Assembly: GCF_954871325.1 (NCBI RefSeq)
Contig: NC_088776.1
Location: 1,255,671-1,319,670 of the forward strand
DNA length: 64,000 nt
Direction: 5' to 3'
Source: Gordionus sp. m RMFG-2023
Lineage: Eukaryota > Nematomorpha > Gordioida > Chordodea > Parachordodidae
Shown: positions 48,776-61,717 of the stretch, piece after piece
Position numbering within the stretch: the stretch's first letter is position 1
Layout of the letters: every line of letters begins with the position of its first letter
The notes under the pieces: model-generated
What the model was told of the DNA's origin: nothing
Seen by the model: the letters and a program-made list of their open reading frames with translations, nothing else
Databases searched by the model: none
Position numbers and translations under genes: made by a program

Positions 48776-51400
48776 TAGAAAATCAATTTTTCTAGATTTG
48801 TTCTATTCATTTTGGATATTCATATTTTCATTAATTCTTATTAATTTATAAAAAAAATTTTTGGATTTTTTTTTGCCCTAAAGTTTATTTAAAATATTTT
48901 TATTTTATGCTTTAAATAAAGCGTATACGTGATAAATTTTTTGTCGAAAACTACATTATTATATTTTTACTCCATGTTACTGTCGTGACCAAATTGTCGC
49001 GATCTAAACTTAATTTTTTTATGGATATTTAATTAAACCCAATTCGTTGTTAAAATTTTATTTTATTATCTTTAAAATATAATATTTCATCAAATATTCA
49101 TAATTATTTTTAAAAAATTCCATTAATTTTGCGAAATCTTTTTATATTTCAAATATATATAAAAAATGTATATTTTTAAAACATTATAAAATAATAAACA
49201 TTTTCTACAACATATACATATAAAAATCAAAATTACATTAAAAAATATAATATTACAACAGTTACTTAATTGACTTTATATTATTTTATAAATCTCAATT
49301 TCTTCGTAGTCATCCTTTTTGTTAATAAAACATGATTTATAGACTAATTTTTAAATTCATATTTGATGATTTTATTTAAATAGTTCCATTCTTTACCTAC
49401 TAAAGTAGCAAAAATCGCTCTATGCATTTCAAAGTTATATAAGTTATCCATCTGCGTGGGATTTTAGGTTACAAAATGATCTTCGAACACTTCGAAACTT
49501 TCTATTTCATGATTGTTTTAGTGCACATGGTCCTGCATGTTTCAAAAATTTTGGCCGCTGGTATCAATTTAAAGCTACCAATTGAGAGTGTTGTAAAATA
49601 TTAGCCTGCTGTGTTTTTTCTTTCTGTCGATAAAATAAACATTCAAAAATTATGCAAAAACATAACTCAGCTCAATAATTTGCCATGGATGTGTTATGGC
49701 CTTTAGAGATCAGCGGACTTTCAAAGAATATTAATTTACATAACCTTTAAAAAAACCCTACAAAACGAACCACACAGCGACAACGCATCATAGAAGCAAG
49801 CAAAACAGAGCCTCTCGGTAATTTTTTTTCAAAAAAAATTCTCGAATAAAGTTAAAATTATTTTTTATACCACCTTAAAAATTTTAATATTATTTTTTAT
49901 TTAAAAATATATATAAATATTCGGCAAGCAAATTTATGACTTTTTATTAATAAATAAATAATAAGAAAAATCATGCCTGTAAGGTAGAATTTATGTGTAA
50001 TTTTACGTATTACCTTAAAAAAATATATACATATATTGGAAAAAATTTAATTAAAAATTAATACAAAAATATGCTTTGGGGAATAAATTTGATAGTTATT
50101 TTTTATTAAATTAAATTATTCAAATAAATTTAATATTTATTTTTTTTTTGAAAAAGACAATAATTAATTTAAGATGAATTGGGATTTTGAAAATTTTTTA
50201 AGAACATCTTTTTTAGCTCAAGAAATTTTGTTAATTGTGATAAATGCTATACAAAATGTTATTATTATAGTTCATATATTTTATATTACATTTTCTATTT
50301 GGATTGTATTATGATGATTATCATATGTTTTTATGATTGACAGACATAACATATATTTCGTTTTGTGGAATAAATGATTTATCCTGGTCAATATTTACTT
50401 TTCCATTTCCGATAAAGATATGAAAGAGAAATAGAAATATTTCTGTAAACCTTGTATATTTAGGATACTAACCTCTATAATTTTTATCAAAGACTTTTTC
50501 GCTATATAAATCTGTCTATCACTTCAAAGAGCATTGTTTTTCCGTAACCTTAAAAAAATGTATGTGACACAGGATGTGTGGGATTGCGGCTAATCCATAT
50601 TTCATCACTAACTAGCTTTTATCTATTTACTGGAGATTTCAATTTTCACGCTCTATTTCAAAAATTTGCGGTATATCGAATAGTTCATCTATATATTTAT
50701 TTTATGAGTATAATTCGAAATTCAATTGATATGAACATATTCTCAATTCTTGATAGTAATCATTAAGGGATAACAATTAAGATGTTAAACTTAAAATAAG
50801 CCACCGCCTACCCTTAAAGTAATTAAATTATATTTGCAGTTCTCCGGTATAAGCTTTTGTTTTGCCTAACTCTTTTTGTTATTAGCCTATAGACGTTTAA
50901 ACAACATCTCGGACTGTTTTTCGTACAAGTGTATATGCGGCTTGCCCACAAATATGTGAAGAGATCCTCATTTTCTCCCCCTCCCTTTAATTATTCAGGT
51001 TGTTGGATTTTTGAGGAAAATCTAGCGTAGCTCTGTTACATTCACAACCAGAGGGCGATGACGCTTTTATCACGTTATCACGTAAATGATTTCAATTTAC
51101 TATAGTTTTAAAATTATGAAGATTTAGAATTTCGAAAAAGGGCCCACCAAGTTCGCAAAACTTAAAAAAGATAACAAATTTTTTTTAACCTAACTTGGTA
51201 TCAACAACCATTTATTTTAAAAAAAAATAATAAAAATTCTGTTAATTTTTTTTACAATTTATATCAATTGAAAAAAATAATAATATATATATTTCGTAAA
51301 TTTTTGTCTTTGAGATTTTTCAATTTTAAAACAAAGGCGAATTTTCTTAATTTTTTTAATTGATTAATAAAAATAAAAGCCAATTGTTAGTTATTAAATG
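48776..51400. other. AT-rich stretch, no firm gene
   Basis: On the minus strand at 49470-49365 a short segment reads MDNLYNFEMHRAIFATLVGK after a CCCACGCAG acceptor, with a possible GTAAAG donor. On the + strand at 50174-50314 a 46-codon hydrophobic frame begins MNWDFENFLRTSFLAQEILL. Neither is recognised and both may be chance. Confidence 0.2.
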
Positions 51401-51411
51401 ACTTTATCTTG

Positions 51412-51510
51412 GACTATTTTTAAAAACGGCTAACTCAATATTTAATCCCAAAAAAATATTAAGCGAGCCTGAAGATTTTGGTCATCGATTAGCTACAACG
51501 TCTACATGAC
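51412..51510 (+). mobile_element. Family 1 MITE, left-arm fragment (copy h)
   Basis: AAAAACGGCTAACTCAATATTT ... AGCCTGAAGATTTTGGTCAT in family-1 order; outer end and right arm absent. Confidence 0.55.
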
Positions 51511-51880
51511 AGAATACTCACTGGATGCTACCCCTCCAAACTTATGCCCATTACCTTTAAAAAATTATCGTTTATACATTATTAATCGCATTGAATTATA
51601 ATGGTACTCTATCCTTTTTAAATTTTAAAAAGAATAACTCAAATTATTAATGATCTATTACTCACACACTATAAAATATTGTGAATATAAAAGAGTTATT
51701 TTTTAAAACATGAATTCATTTGAGAAAAAACCTTCAATGCATCATTATAAATTGTTTGGCACGAATATGAGTTTGCTGATAGAATGTCCAATATACTTTC
51801 AAATAGAAAATTATGCGGAAATAGTTTTATATGGAAATTAATGTCTAAGATTTTATAGTATTTTAATATATAATAAAACT

Positions 51881-53077
51881 CATAGGCGTAGCCAGGATTT
51901 TCCTAAGAGGGAAGGGGATTAAAAAATTATTGGGGGCTTCGCTTCCAGACCCCCTATTGGTGGGGCCTTCGGCCGGGTTATTTTAGTCTATATATAGTCA
52001 TAAAATATTTTTACAAATTTTAATAAAAAAAATATAAGCCTGGAACAAATATGATTTATATTTTTAAAAATTTTAATAAAAAAATAAGCCTGGAACAAAT
52101 ATGATTTATATTTTTATTAGTTTACATAAAATATAATAAATTACTTGTATATACATTAATATAAAAGCATGGTAATAATTTATTCCCAAACAATTATAAG
52201 AAATTTATTTATAAAAAGTAAATAGATATATAGTTGATATTCCTCTATTATAAAGAATTAGTTACAAAATGCTAGGTAAAATTCTACTTTTACAGACATA
52301 TTTGACAGTTAGAGAATATATTACAGTTAATAATTTAACAAGTTTTACTAATCAATGCTCTTGATAATAATATAGCAACAATTTGCTTTAACGCCATTTA
52401 TTTATTTTTAGTAAAAATTGATATTAAAATTTAATCTTCATATTATTCATCCCACAATGTCTTTAAAAGATATTTTCTGATGTCCTTATCAATATTTTAT
52501 AGTTTTCTGTAAAATATATAATTCGCTATATTGGTAAAAATTACTTGATTGTCATATGACAATTGATAAAATTAGATATACTGAAAATCTACGACATATA
52601 ATATTCCACTGTTTGTATTGTGTTTTAATATTTTTATTTAATTTTATCAATAGTTTTATAAATATATTTTACTTTTATTTAGATAAATAAATTAAAATTA
52701 CTCACTTTATAAAAAATTATATTTGATATGTTATATTATTTAGTAATTTTATGGATCTAATATTAACATTATAATACATATCACTGTTGTCTTAAGACTT
52801 ATCTTTGGCTTATATTCCATCTATTAAAAACATTTTTGGTTCATTTTATTTATTTATATTTATTTTCCCAAAAATGTATAAATTACGATGAATATTTTTA
52901 TAAAAAAATATCAACTTTTACATTCTTTCTTTCAAATTATTGTTTAAGATATATGCATACATGAGGTCTAAAGGGGATATTTTTTATTAGCTAAAAATGA
53001 CATTTACAAAAAGTGATAAATTTCTGAAGGGGAAGGGGAATTTCCCCTTGCTCCTCCCCCCTTTGGCTAAGCCTATG
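51881..53077. mobile_element. hAT-type non-autonomous transposon with CATAGGC ends
   Basis: Inverted ends CATAGGCGTAGCCAGG and CATAGGCTTAGCCAAA (read from outside on both sides), 1197 bp. It is flanked by a perfect 8-bp duplication ATAAAACT at 51873-51880 and 53078-53085. A GGGGGCTTCGC...GGGGCCTTCGGCCGGG block lies near the left end. A direct repeat of about 54 bp (AAGCCTGGAACAAATATGAT) is at 52037 and 52087. No open transposase frame. Confidence 0.9.
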
Positions 53078-53261
53078 ATAAAACTATTAATTTTTTAACA
53101 ATACATTTTGCTATATTTAATTAAAAAATTTAATGATAACCCCTCCCCCCCCCTCCTTAATAATTTTATCCTATACCTCCCCCCACCTAAATGCCTACCC
53201 CTTACCTCTCTCCCCTTATAAAAATTGGAGGCAAACTGAATCTAACCCCAGCCCCCTCCTC

Positions 53262-53396
53262 CGCTCATATAGATGCTGGATGGCACAATGGTTTAGACAT
53301 CTATTAGCGAAACCTCAAGGTATGCAATATTTTTCTTACAAAAATATTTAGTTAGTCTTTAAAAATAGGCTCAAATCAAGCCGTTTTACAACATTA
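53262..53396 (+). mobile_element. Family 1 MITE, right-arm fragment (copy i)
   Basis: ACATCTATTAGCGAAACCTC, AATATTTTTCTTACAAAAATAT and the closing GCTCAAATCAAGCCGTTTTA match the second arm of family 1. Whether it once joined copy h across the 51881-53077 insertion is unclear. Confidence 0.5.
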
Positions 53397-53711
53397 GCAT
53401 TCCTAGAGTAGTAGATTTCCATCGTCACTAGAAGTAAATGTATAAATTTTTAAATGGCCTTCTTGAACAAAGTGTATGAATTGAACATTTTGTCTGTTAA
53501 TATAATTGGTTTTTATTTTTTTTTTTGTTAAATTTAAGTTGTGCCTTAAAAGTTATAATCGGGTTTTATTTGGTTCAAAATTTTTATTATTATGCGTTCA
53601 ATCACTTTACAAATTGTTTAACTAAAACGATATTAAATTTTATATCTTTTAGATCGAACAATTAGCATTATTTTTTATAAAAAAAATAGAGGATTATCAA
53701 AATGTAACATT

Positions 53712-55231
53712 TAAAGTTGTTGTTAGCTGAAGAATCTGGATAGAGATACAAATTCTTATAAAAAAAATATCAAAAAGATAAAAGATACTTGTATCTTTTG
53801 CTAAATTAGAATATCTTAAATATAAGATACTTTAAAATTATCATTACCAATTAAATAAGAATAGTTTATAAAATAGAATACAGTTATTTTTTATTTATTT
53901 GTGAAAACCTAACATACGCATATAATAAGAATAAATATTTACAATAATTAATATAATATTTAATGATGAGTTATTTATAATAATCAGACATTTTAATATT
54001 AGTATTAGCCCATTCTTGGCATAGATAGGGAAGTGAGACTCTTTTAAAGAAAGTTGAAATATTAATTTGCAAAAGGGTATTTAAAATGATTTATTATTTT
54101 ATAAGATGGTCAAATTTTTCAAATAATTTATCATTACCTTTGCCGTTTCATCGTTCTTAACATTGTGCCAATACTAAATAGCCTTTCAATTGGAGCCGAT
54201 AAAGGTTGTAGTATTATATTTTTAAAATAATTTCTTAATGAAAGGATAATAATTAAGCATTGAAAATAAATGTATTTCGACTTTTTTAAATATAATATAA
54301 AGCCTCCAGTTCAAACTCTGCAAAATTTGTTTCTCCAAAAGAAAAATAATCATCATTTTCTTTATTAGATGTTAAATTTATTGATGTTATAGTTTAAGCC
54401 TGATTATATACTCTGATATTATATTTAGGGCTTCTCTTATTAATATATGAAAGTATTTTTTATATCATCCGACTAAATCGTAATATAGATGTCAAAAAAG
54501 TTTCATTATAATTAAAATCTTTGGCAGCTTTTATTAAAGGTACACAATAAACTTGAATTTTTAAGATAACTTATGTCCCTTATAACGACATATAAATATA
54601 TATTTTAATATGTCTAACAAAATTTGTGTTTAACCCTTTATCCTTTTTTTGTCTATACAGGTTTTATATTCAGACTGTACAATATTTTTTTTTACTTTTA
54701 TATAAAAAATTCCCATCCAAAATTTTTGGGATTTGATCTAGGGGAACTAATTTTCATAATTTAAATTTCACTACCTTCTTCTTCACTACCATGAGTGTTA
54801 ATCATCCTACAAATTAAAAAATATTATATAATATTGTGTTATTCTATTGAGTTACATTTATTTATATATAAAATATAATCTTTACTTATTTCGTTTTGGT
54901 GTTGTTATTTTATATCTATTTGTCTTAATATGAATTTAAAAAATTTCAGATAATTTTGGTTGTCAATATATTTTAATATGGTGGAAAAAATAAAGAAAAT
55001 AATACAAGATTTCCGAAGAAAATAAGATATATATACTATATCTAAATTTTTAAACATGAATATTAAAAAGGATATGTATTTTTTGTCAAGAAAATGAAAA
55101 AGATATAGGATTATTTTCAGAATAAAGCATCTTAGATTAGTATCTTATTAAAAATGTAAAAAGTTACTGATTACAAATGCAAAAGGATCTTATATCTTAG
55201 ATACTAGTATTCGCGGTACTGCCCAACTCTG
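53712..55231 (-). mobile_element. Decayed hAT transposon with transposase remnant
   Basis: The right end read inwards is CAGAGTTGGGCAGTACCGCG, a form widespread among hAT elements, followed by GTATCTAAGATATAAGATCC words. The left end (53712 on) is a diverged AAGTTGTTGTTAGCTGAAG. On the minus strand at about 54240-54137 lies LQPLSAPIERLFSIGTMLRT, the C-terminal hAT dimerisation motif (APxERLFSxxG). Upstream parts of the transposase are too decayed to delimit. Related in its AGATAC words to the family-2 MITEs. Confidence 0.75.
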
Positions 55232-56395
55232 ATGATATCCAATTTCTTATATTATTAATAATATGTAATGCAAATGATTTATTAAGTATTAAAATAAAAT
55301 GTATAAAAAGTTATTAATTTTAAGATTTTCTAAAAAATCTTCCAGCATGATGACCAAGACTCCAGATAGCCATTTTATTATAGTAAAATATAAATAATTT
55401 GTAATAAAAGAAAAATTTGATAGTAATACACTAAGCATTCATTGAAATTTATATATTTTTTTAAAATTATCATTTATTTTTAAATCCTACGGAAACTGAA
55501 TTTGCATATAAAATAAAATTAATCTAATAACACCTACCCCCCCCCCCCACAATCCCCTGAATAAATAAAATAGGCTGTTTTATAGTAATTAATAAATATA
55601 AAATTAACAAGAACATTAATTTAATACCTAATTTTTATGATCGCTTACATTTCCTCATAATTGGCCAGGCTTAATATATTTGTAACATAAATATTAATTT
55701 TATTTATGTATTTTCAAAACGTAATATATGAAGTTATATAATTTAACCTTATTTAATTCGTATAGTATTTATTTTCATTGAATCAATCGTAATTTAATTG
55801 TCATTTTATTATAGTTTATTTAACCAAATCCAATTCAATATACAACTAACAAATAATAATCTATTATAATGAATCCAATATATAGAAAAACCATTAAATC
55901 ATTAATAATTTAATTAATTGACGAGTATAATCATTTAACTAAAATCAAAATTTTTACAAAACTAAGAATCACAAAATAAAAGAATCTTGTAACTAAAAAA
56001 TCTCAAAAAATTGAGTCAATATTTATTGTATAAAAGTATAAAAAATCTGAGTAAATGGAGCAAATTTTTTTATTTAATTTAAAATTAATTTAAAAAAAAT
56101 AAATAAAATCCATGATAAAGCGAGGCACATTTTCTTTCTATTGCAAGGATTATATATAAAATTTATATTACTATTATTATTATGAGTAAAATTTATTTAA
56201 TTAATCGAACACAACAATACCATTAATTTTCAAATAAAGGCATTTAAACCTATAAAATAGTTAATAATTACTATTATTATTGTTAGCAAAAATAAAAACT
56301 ATTACAGCTGATCTCATACACCTTTAATAAATTCGGTTCAACAAAAATTTAAAATTTGGAAAAGTTTAAGAAACTAGCGCTATGTAATAATATAA
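55232..56395. other. AT-rich stretch upstream of the Rab-effector exon
   Basis: A C-run at 55541-55549 is the only notable composition feature. No gene seen. Confidence 0.4.
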
Positions 56396-56502
56396 ATGCT
56401 AGTTCTTGATCTAAAGCATCTTGATGAAAAAGAACGAGATAAAATTCTAAATGTTCTAAAAAGGAATGCCGATTTGCAAAGGAAAGATTCACAAAGATTA
56501 GT
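56396..56502 (+). CDS. First coding exon of a Rab27-type effector (Slp/melanophilin/rabphilin group)
   Basis: ATG at 56396, 35 codons and two bases, strong donor GTAAGC. The peptide MLVLDLKHLDEKERDKILNV + LKRNADLQRKDSQRL matches the start of the Rab-binding domain of synaptotagmin-like proteins, Slac2/melanophilin and rabphilin. There the pattern is LDLS.LT.EE...IL.V..RD..LR..EE.RL. These proteins tether Rab27/Rab3 vesicles to motors or membranes. The start could also be an acceptor at CTAG just after the ATG, making it an internal exon. No following exon (the zinc-finger or second helix) is found before the window end, so the next intron would exceed 7 kb or the fragment is orphaned. Confidence 0.6.
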
Positions 56503-57119
56503 GTAAGCCAATAAAATTAATTAAAACGATTTTATAATATATAAAATTTTGAACATCCCCTGATCCTATTAATATTTATAGATTTCATTAATTGTTACCT
56601 TAAAATATATATATTAACAATAGTATTTTTTTAATTACTGAAAAACCTATATGCAAATCTAAATTTTCTCTTATTTAATAGATTTATCTTATTCATTCTG
56701 GATTCTGGCACTTATGTAGTTTTATTTTCAGAGATTTGAATATGGACTCTATAGGGTCTTGATTATGAATATTCTTTTAAAAACTGTTTCTGGTTCCAAA
56801 AATTTTGAAAGGCAGGATCAGATGCCTAAATTTGATGTTGTTACAATGCTTCTAATTCTGACGAAGCAATCAAAAAAAATTTAAACAATAAATAAATTAA
56901 AAGGAATCAAACACCATTTTAAACAATAAAAAATACTTATATAAAAGAAGTTCTGATTCCAGTTCCAAACATTTATTTTTTTTTTGAATGAATTTAACCC
57001 TGTTTATTATTTTATTTATAGGTATCTTGCATTTTTTAAGGGGCAACTTGAGTTAAAGTTATTATTAAGTTTCAAAAATTATCGTTAATTTGGGAGCAAA
57101 TTGTTTCTTAAACTATTGT

Positions 57120-57330
57120 TATTTTGAAAAATTTGGCTGTAGGTGCTCCAATATATGGTTAGCCTTATCCTAATTGGACCCGTTCAAATTCCAGTTTAAC
57201 ATATATTCCTTATTTCTTAAACAAAAACTCCAGCTATAAATTTTTAAACACAATTATACTTACTTTTTAGGTACATATTCATGATAAAATTAAGCCCTTT
57301 TTAGAGCCTTCGATATTTATAACATATATA
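57120..57330 (+). mobile_element. LINE-like retrotransposon, extreme 3' end (copy F)
   Basis: TTTTTAGGTAC..ATTCATGATAAAATTAAG and CCTTTTTAGAGCCTTCGA parallel the 3' end of copy A (TTTTTTAGGTACTTT, CTCTTTTTAGAGCCATCGA). Only the tail is present. Confidence 0.45.
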
Positions 57331-60300
57331 TATATTTATTTTATATTATTTAGTAATTTTACATATCTTTTATACTTGTTTTAATATTTTAGTGTTTTAT
57401 CATTTTTTTTAAAATAAATAAAAAGTATAAAAAAAATAAAAAATTTATCAACAATTTATACAAAATTAACAAAAGAATTTTTTTAAACCATTTTAAGCTA
57501 GCCTATAAAATGCACAATAACTATAATCGGCATTAAAAATATAATCCACTAAAATGCAAATTAAATTAAAAATAATAAGATTGATAATTGGGTTATACTT
57601 AGGTCAAATTAATGTAATTAATATATAATTTTCTTACGCTTATTATCTTAGAATATTTTAAAAAGAAGAAAATAGGAAGATAGGAATTATAAATCTAAAT
57701 TTATTGCAAGCTAAACTTTACAACAAATATTATTGCCTTTACACAAATTAAGGATGAATAATATTACGCCATTATCAGTTATTTTTTTTTAAAAAAAGCA
57801 GGTTTTTAAAAATAAAAAGACCTACCATGTTACACATCATTAACTTCTTTGAGCAAACTTTGACATATCCATCCTCTAAACAAAAAGTTTTTTTTTAAAA
57901 TAAATAATTGCTTTTTAACTGTCGACGTTCGGTATGTTATTCTTTTTTTTTTTACTATCTATTGTATAGATAATAAATTATAATATTGTATTTGTAATTT
58001 TATTTCGTTTTTTTCAATAAAATATTGATTTTTATCGTTATGTTAATTTTTTTTTATTACATTATTTTAATATTTTTTTTTATTTTTCTTCCTTTTGACC
58101 GAAAGAATAAAGAACATTTTTTTTAAAAAAAAATGGAATAGAAAGGTGGGGGCATAGTGGGACATATATTGTAAATCGTCTTCTTGCTTATCGAACGCGC
58201 CTTATAGATTAGAGTGGCATTACCCAACTACGATTTATGCTTTCTTGTGGGTTTTATTCAAATAAAAAAATATCCGTTATCCGTAACTGGTTTTATCCGA
58301 AATTTTCGAATACGAATAGCTCGTTGATTTGAATTAGATAATTTATTATTTTTTTGTAATGTAAATTTTTTTTTTTGAACGTGTTATAATATTTTATTTT
58401 TTTTTTCTTTGTTTGTAATTTGGTTTTATTTTATTTATTTTTTTCTTTGTTGTAATTGGCTTTATTTTATTTTATTTTATTTTTCTATATAAGAAGCACC
58501 TGAATTTTTTATCGATAAATATAATAATTATGATAATATTATTTTAAAAAAAAAGATAAAATAAATTCAAAGATAGATTATGTAATAAAGTAGTGAGCCA
58601 GCTGTCTTTTGAAAAAAGGGCAGCCCCCCCCCCACCCTCCCATCCACTCTCGTTAAAATCCGTATGGAGGGAAGGAATGGAAAGGAAAGAAAAGACGAAG
58701 AAATTTTTCTTATCCATTTGCACGATAAATTTAAATATCTATGAATGCTGCAAAGATATCTCCATGTGTTAATTATATTCCGTAAAGAAACAGAAGTATT
58801 TTCTTAGTTGTTTTTTTTTGGGGGGGGGGGGTCAAAAAACCCATACCTATTATATATTTTCTTTTATCGGATCAGCTGATATACGATATCTTCATTTTTT
58901 TTTTGGTCAAAATTGAGGAGGATCAAAATTTTTGGCTTCTTATTGTTGTATTCAAAAAGAAATCTTTTCACCAATTCCAAATATCACAGCTATAACCCCC
59001 CCCCTCTTCGCCAACCCCCACCCCATTTTTTAAGATTTTTCATTCCATCTTAGGAGACGAATTCCCATCGAACCCAAAAGTCTAACCGACCCGAAAGATT
59101 GATCTGGCCACTCAAATCAACAACTCTAATTATTCGAACCGTAGCCATTTTCGGTTTGGATAAAAATAACGGGTTATGCTTTCGGTAATATCCGTTCGAG
59201 TTGAACCTTTATAAACCGGGTTGGACTTCTTTCGCATAATGAAAAGAATTAGAATTATGTGCAGAGAAAGGTCACCCGAGACCCTTACACAAAAGCCACT
59301 ACAGATTATTTAATTTATTTATTGCGCCCACAAATATAACTAATAATCTTTCGAAACATTTAGGGTATTCCCTGGACTTCGAACCGGTTTAAAAGCCTTT
59401 TCATTTAGCGGTTCGAATCGGTTCAAGCTAAAAAAAAATAGTTATAACTGTTCCGGTCTTGTAAAGGATAACTGTTACTACCCCCCTATTCCCGCTTTTT
59501 GGAGCTGTACACAAAGGTATCGTTCTACTGATACATAAAATTAGATTTTGGATGTTTCGAGTGGAGTTACATAGATTTGATAAATATTACGAGAATTCGT
59601 ATTTGTGTGTATGTCAAATCAGCTGATTTGCCTCGTCCTTTAGACTTGTCGACGCCTTCGGCTCAAAAAATAGGATTTAAACGAAGCGACTTATCTGACG
59701 CAAAAGCGTAAAGGCAACAAATCGCTAGCACTCATTTTTTTAAATTATTATTACTATTATATGGATGCGACATTTCACGATTTTTACGAAATTAAAAGAA
59801 AGAATGAAAGAAAGAAAGAGAAAAGAAAAATATTTTGCGATTTTTACCACCACCTAATTATACCTCTTTTAAATTTGCTAATGGTTATTTTAAGTTTTTT
59901 TTTGCTATTATTTGAATATACATATATATATAATAAACCACAAAACATGTCCATAAATTATAATCAAAAATAATAATATAATATTTTTGTATGTTCCCAT
60001 GCCTTTTTAATATTTTATTTTTGTATGATGTATGATAAGTATTAATAGAAACTAGTAGAAATAAAAAGTATTAATGACAAATAATTCATAATAATAATAG
60101 ACTCAAATAATAATATCGAAAAATTATTGATAAATATTGATATGGGATTATTTATTATTAGTTATCGATTGGTTATGTGAATGATTATAAAATACAAATG
60201 TGAAATGGAAGAAATTGAAGAAATTGAATTTGTTTTTTTTTATAAATATGAAGAGTTGCTAGAAAAGTTCCCTAGAGTTAGCGACATTCTAACATTACAT

Positions 60301-61260
60301 GCTGAAAGGTGTCGAAAAATCATCAAAAATAATGTCAGTCACTAAAAAGGTATTTTTATCAAGAAACTAAGAACAAGAGAAATGGCCGAGCCCTAAGACC
60401 TCCACAATTCTCCTATTTAATTGGCTGAAAAAATGAAAAAAACAGGAATTGAAACAATCTTAAGGGGGTGTTTAGTTCGGGGGTTAGTGTGATCATGCTG
60501 AGTTTAGAAATAAGTTTGGCTTAGGGTTAGAGATGCCTTGAATCTTCGGACCGGTCAGGGTTCATTCCTCCTGATTTCATTGGTCCCTTCAATGAATGTC
60601 ACAGTAAGGCTATCTTAAGATTAACTGTCAGCCCATCTCCCGCGACAGACTTAGCATCACTATCGATCAGTTACGTTTTCCTTGAATAATCTAAATAACC
60701 TTATTTTTGGCCAAAAACAAAAAAAAATCAGCCAATACGCCAGGGAGTCATTTTTTCCGCGTTTATATTTTACATTTTATGGCTCTATCAAAAACCAGCG
60801 ATTCCGACCGAACCCTTAAAAAGAGGGATGAAAGTAGAAATCATATTGAATTTTCGTTAATTTATTTTGTCACGTTTTTTAAAAAAATTTCCCCTCCCCC
60901 CCTTTTATTTTTTCTTTCTCATTTTTTAATTCGAAAATTAATTTAGATATATTTTTTTATATATTTTATTTATTAATATAAAAAAATTATATTATTTTTA
61001 AATCCAAAAGGTAAAATGAAAAATCAAAAAAAAATATATTAATTATATATATAAATAAATATAATTAATTTTATTTTTTATTGAAAAAATAGGTAAAAAA
61101 TAATCGATATATTAAATATTAAATAAAATATTTAAATTTATTTGGTTTCCGATAGATAATTTATAATATAATATTATTTATTACCCACCCCTAAAATTAG
61201 GGTCGAATACACCTTATTTAAATCGATTATTTTATAAAAAAAAATTAAATAAATATTAAA
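57331..61260. other. AT-rich stretch with GC-richer repeat patches
   Basis: Patches at 58190-58330 and 59085-59470 carry CCGTTATCCG/CCGAAA and GGTTCGAATCGGTTC words like those at 61260-61320. Poly-G (58820-58831) and poly-C (58625-58633) runs lie here. A 54-codon + strand frame at 60181-60345 (start MIIKYKCEMEEIEEIEFVFF, then YEELLEKFPRVSDILTLHAE) is coding-like but unrecognised. Confidence 0.3.
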
Positions 61261-61587
61261 ACCGGTGAATACGGATAGTTGCCGGTTTTCGGTTTCGGAT
61301 AACCAATCCATCCCGGGTTTGAGGGGAAAAATACAGAGAATTTAACCCCCTGTTATTTTACGGTTAGCGCGAATTCGCGGTGAAAAAAAGTATTCAAAAA
61401 TATGATGTAAATGAATGGTTAGCTTAATTGAATTGGGTGTGCAAAGTAGCATTTGAGTATTTTTTTTTAGAATTGAATCCTCGTTTTGTTTCTAGAATTA
61501 GTCAACGTTACCGATTAACCTCATTTAGCTTCTCTTTGGATCCAATTAAGTTTATATGAGATCAGGTATTTTAACTTCATGAGTCCC

Positions 61588-61717
61588 AACTCTAACTCAA
61601 TATTTTATCCAGAAATGTGTAGTCCTAATCCTCGAGATTTTCTCTAATAGATATTTAGACCAATCTTTCAGGCAAGGGTAATATTTTTTTCTGGATAAAA
61701 TATTGAATACGTAACAC
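61588..61717. mobile_element. Family 1 MITE, interior palindrome (copy j)
   Basis: CTAACTCAATATTTTATCCAG at the left and TCTGGATAAAATATTGAAT at the right form the inner arms; outer arms are missing. Confidence 0.55.

Noticed and set aside
50174-50314. 46-codon hydrophobic frame, looked at as a mitochondrial (TGA = Trp) insertion
   Set aside because: Reading through TGA lengthens it but the peptide matches no mitochondrial protein I know.
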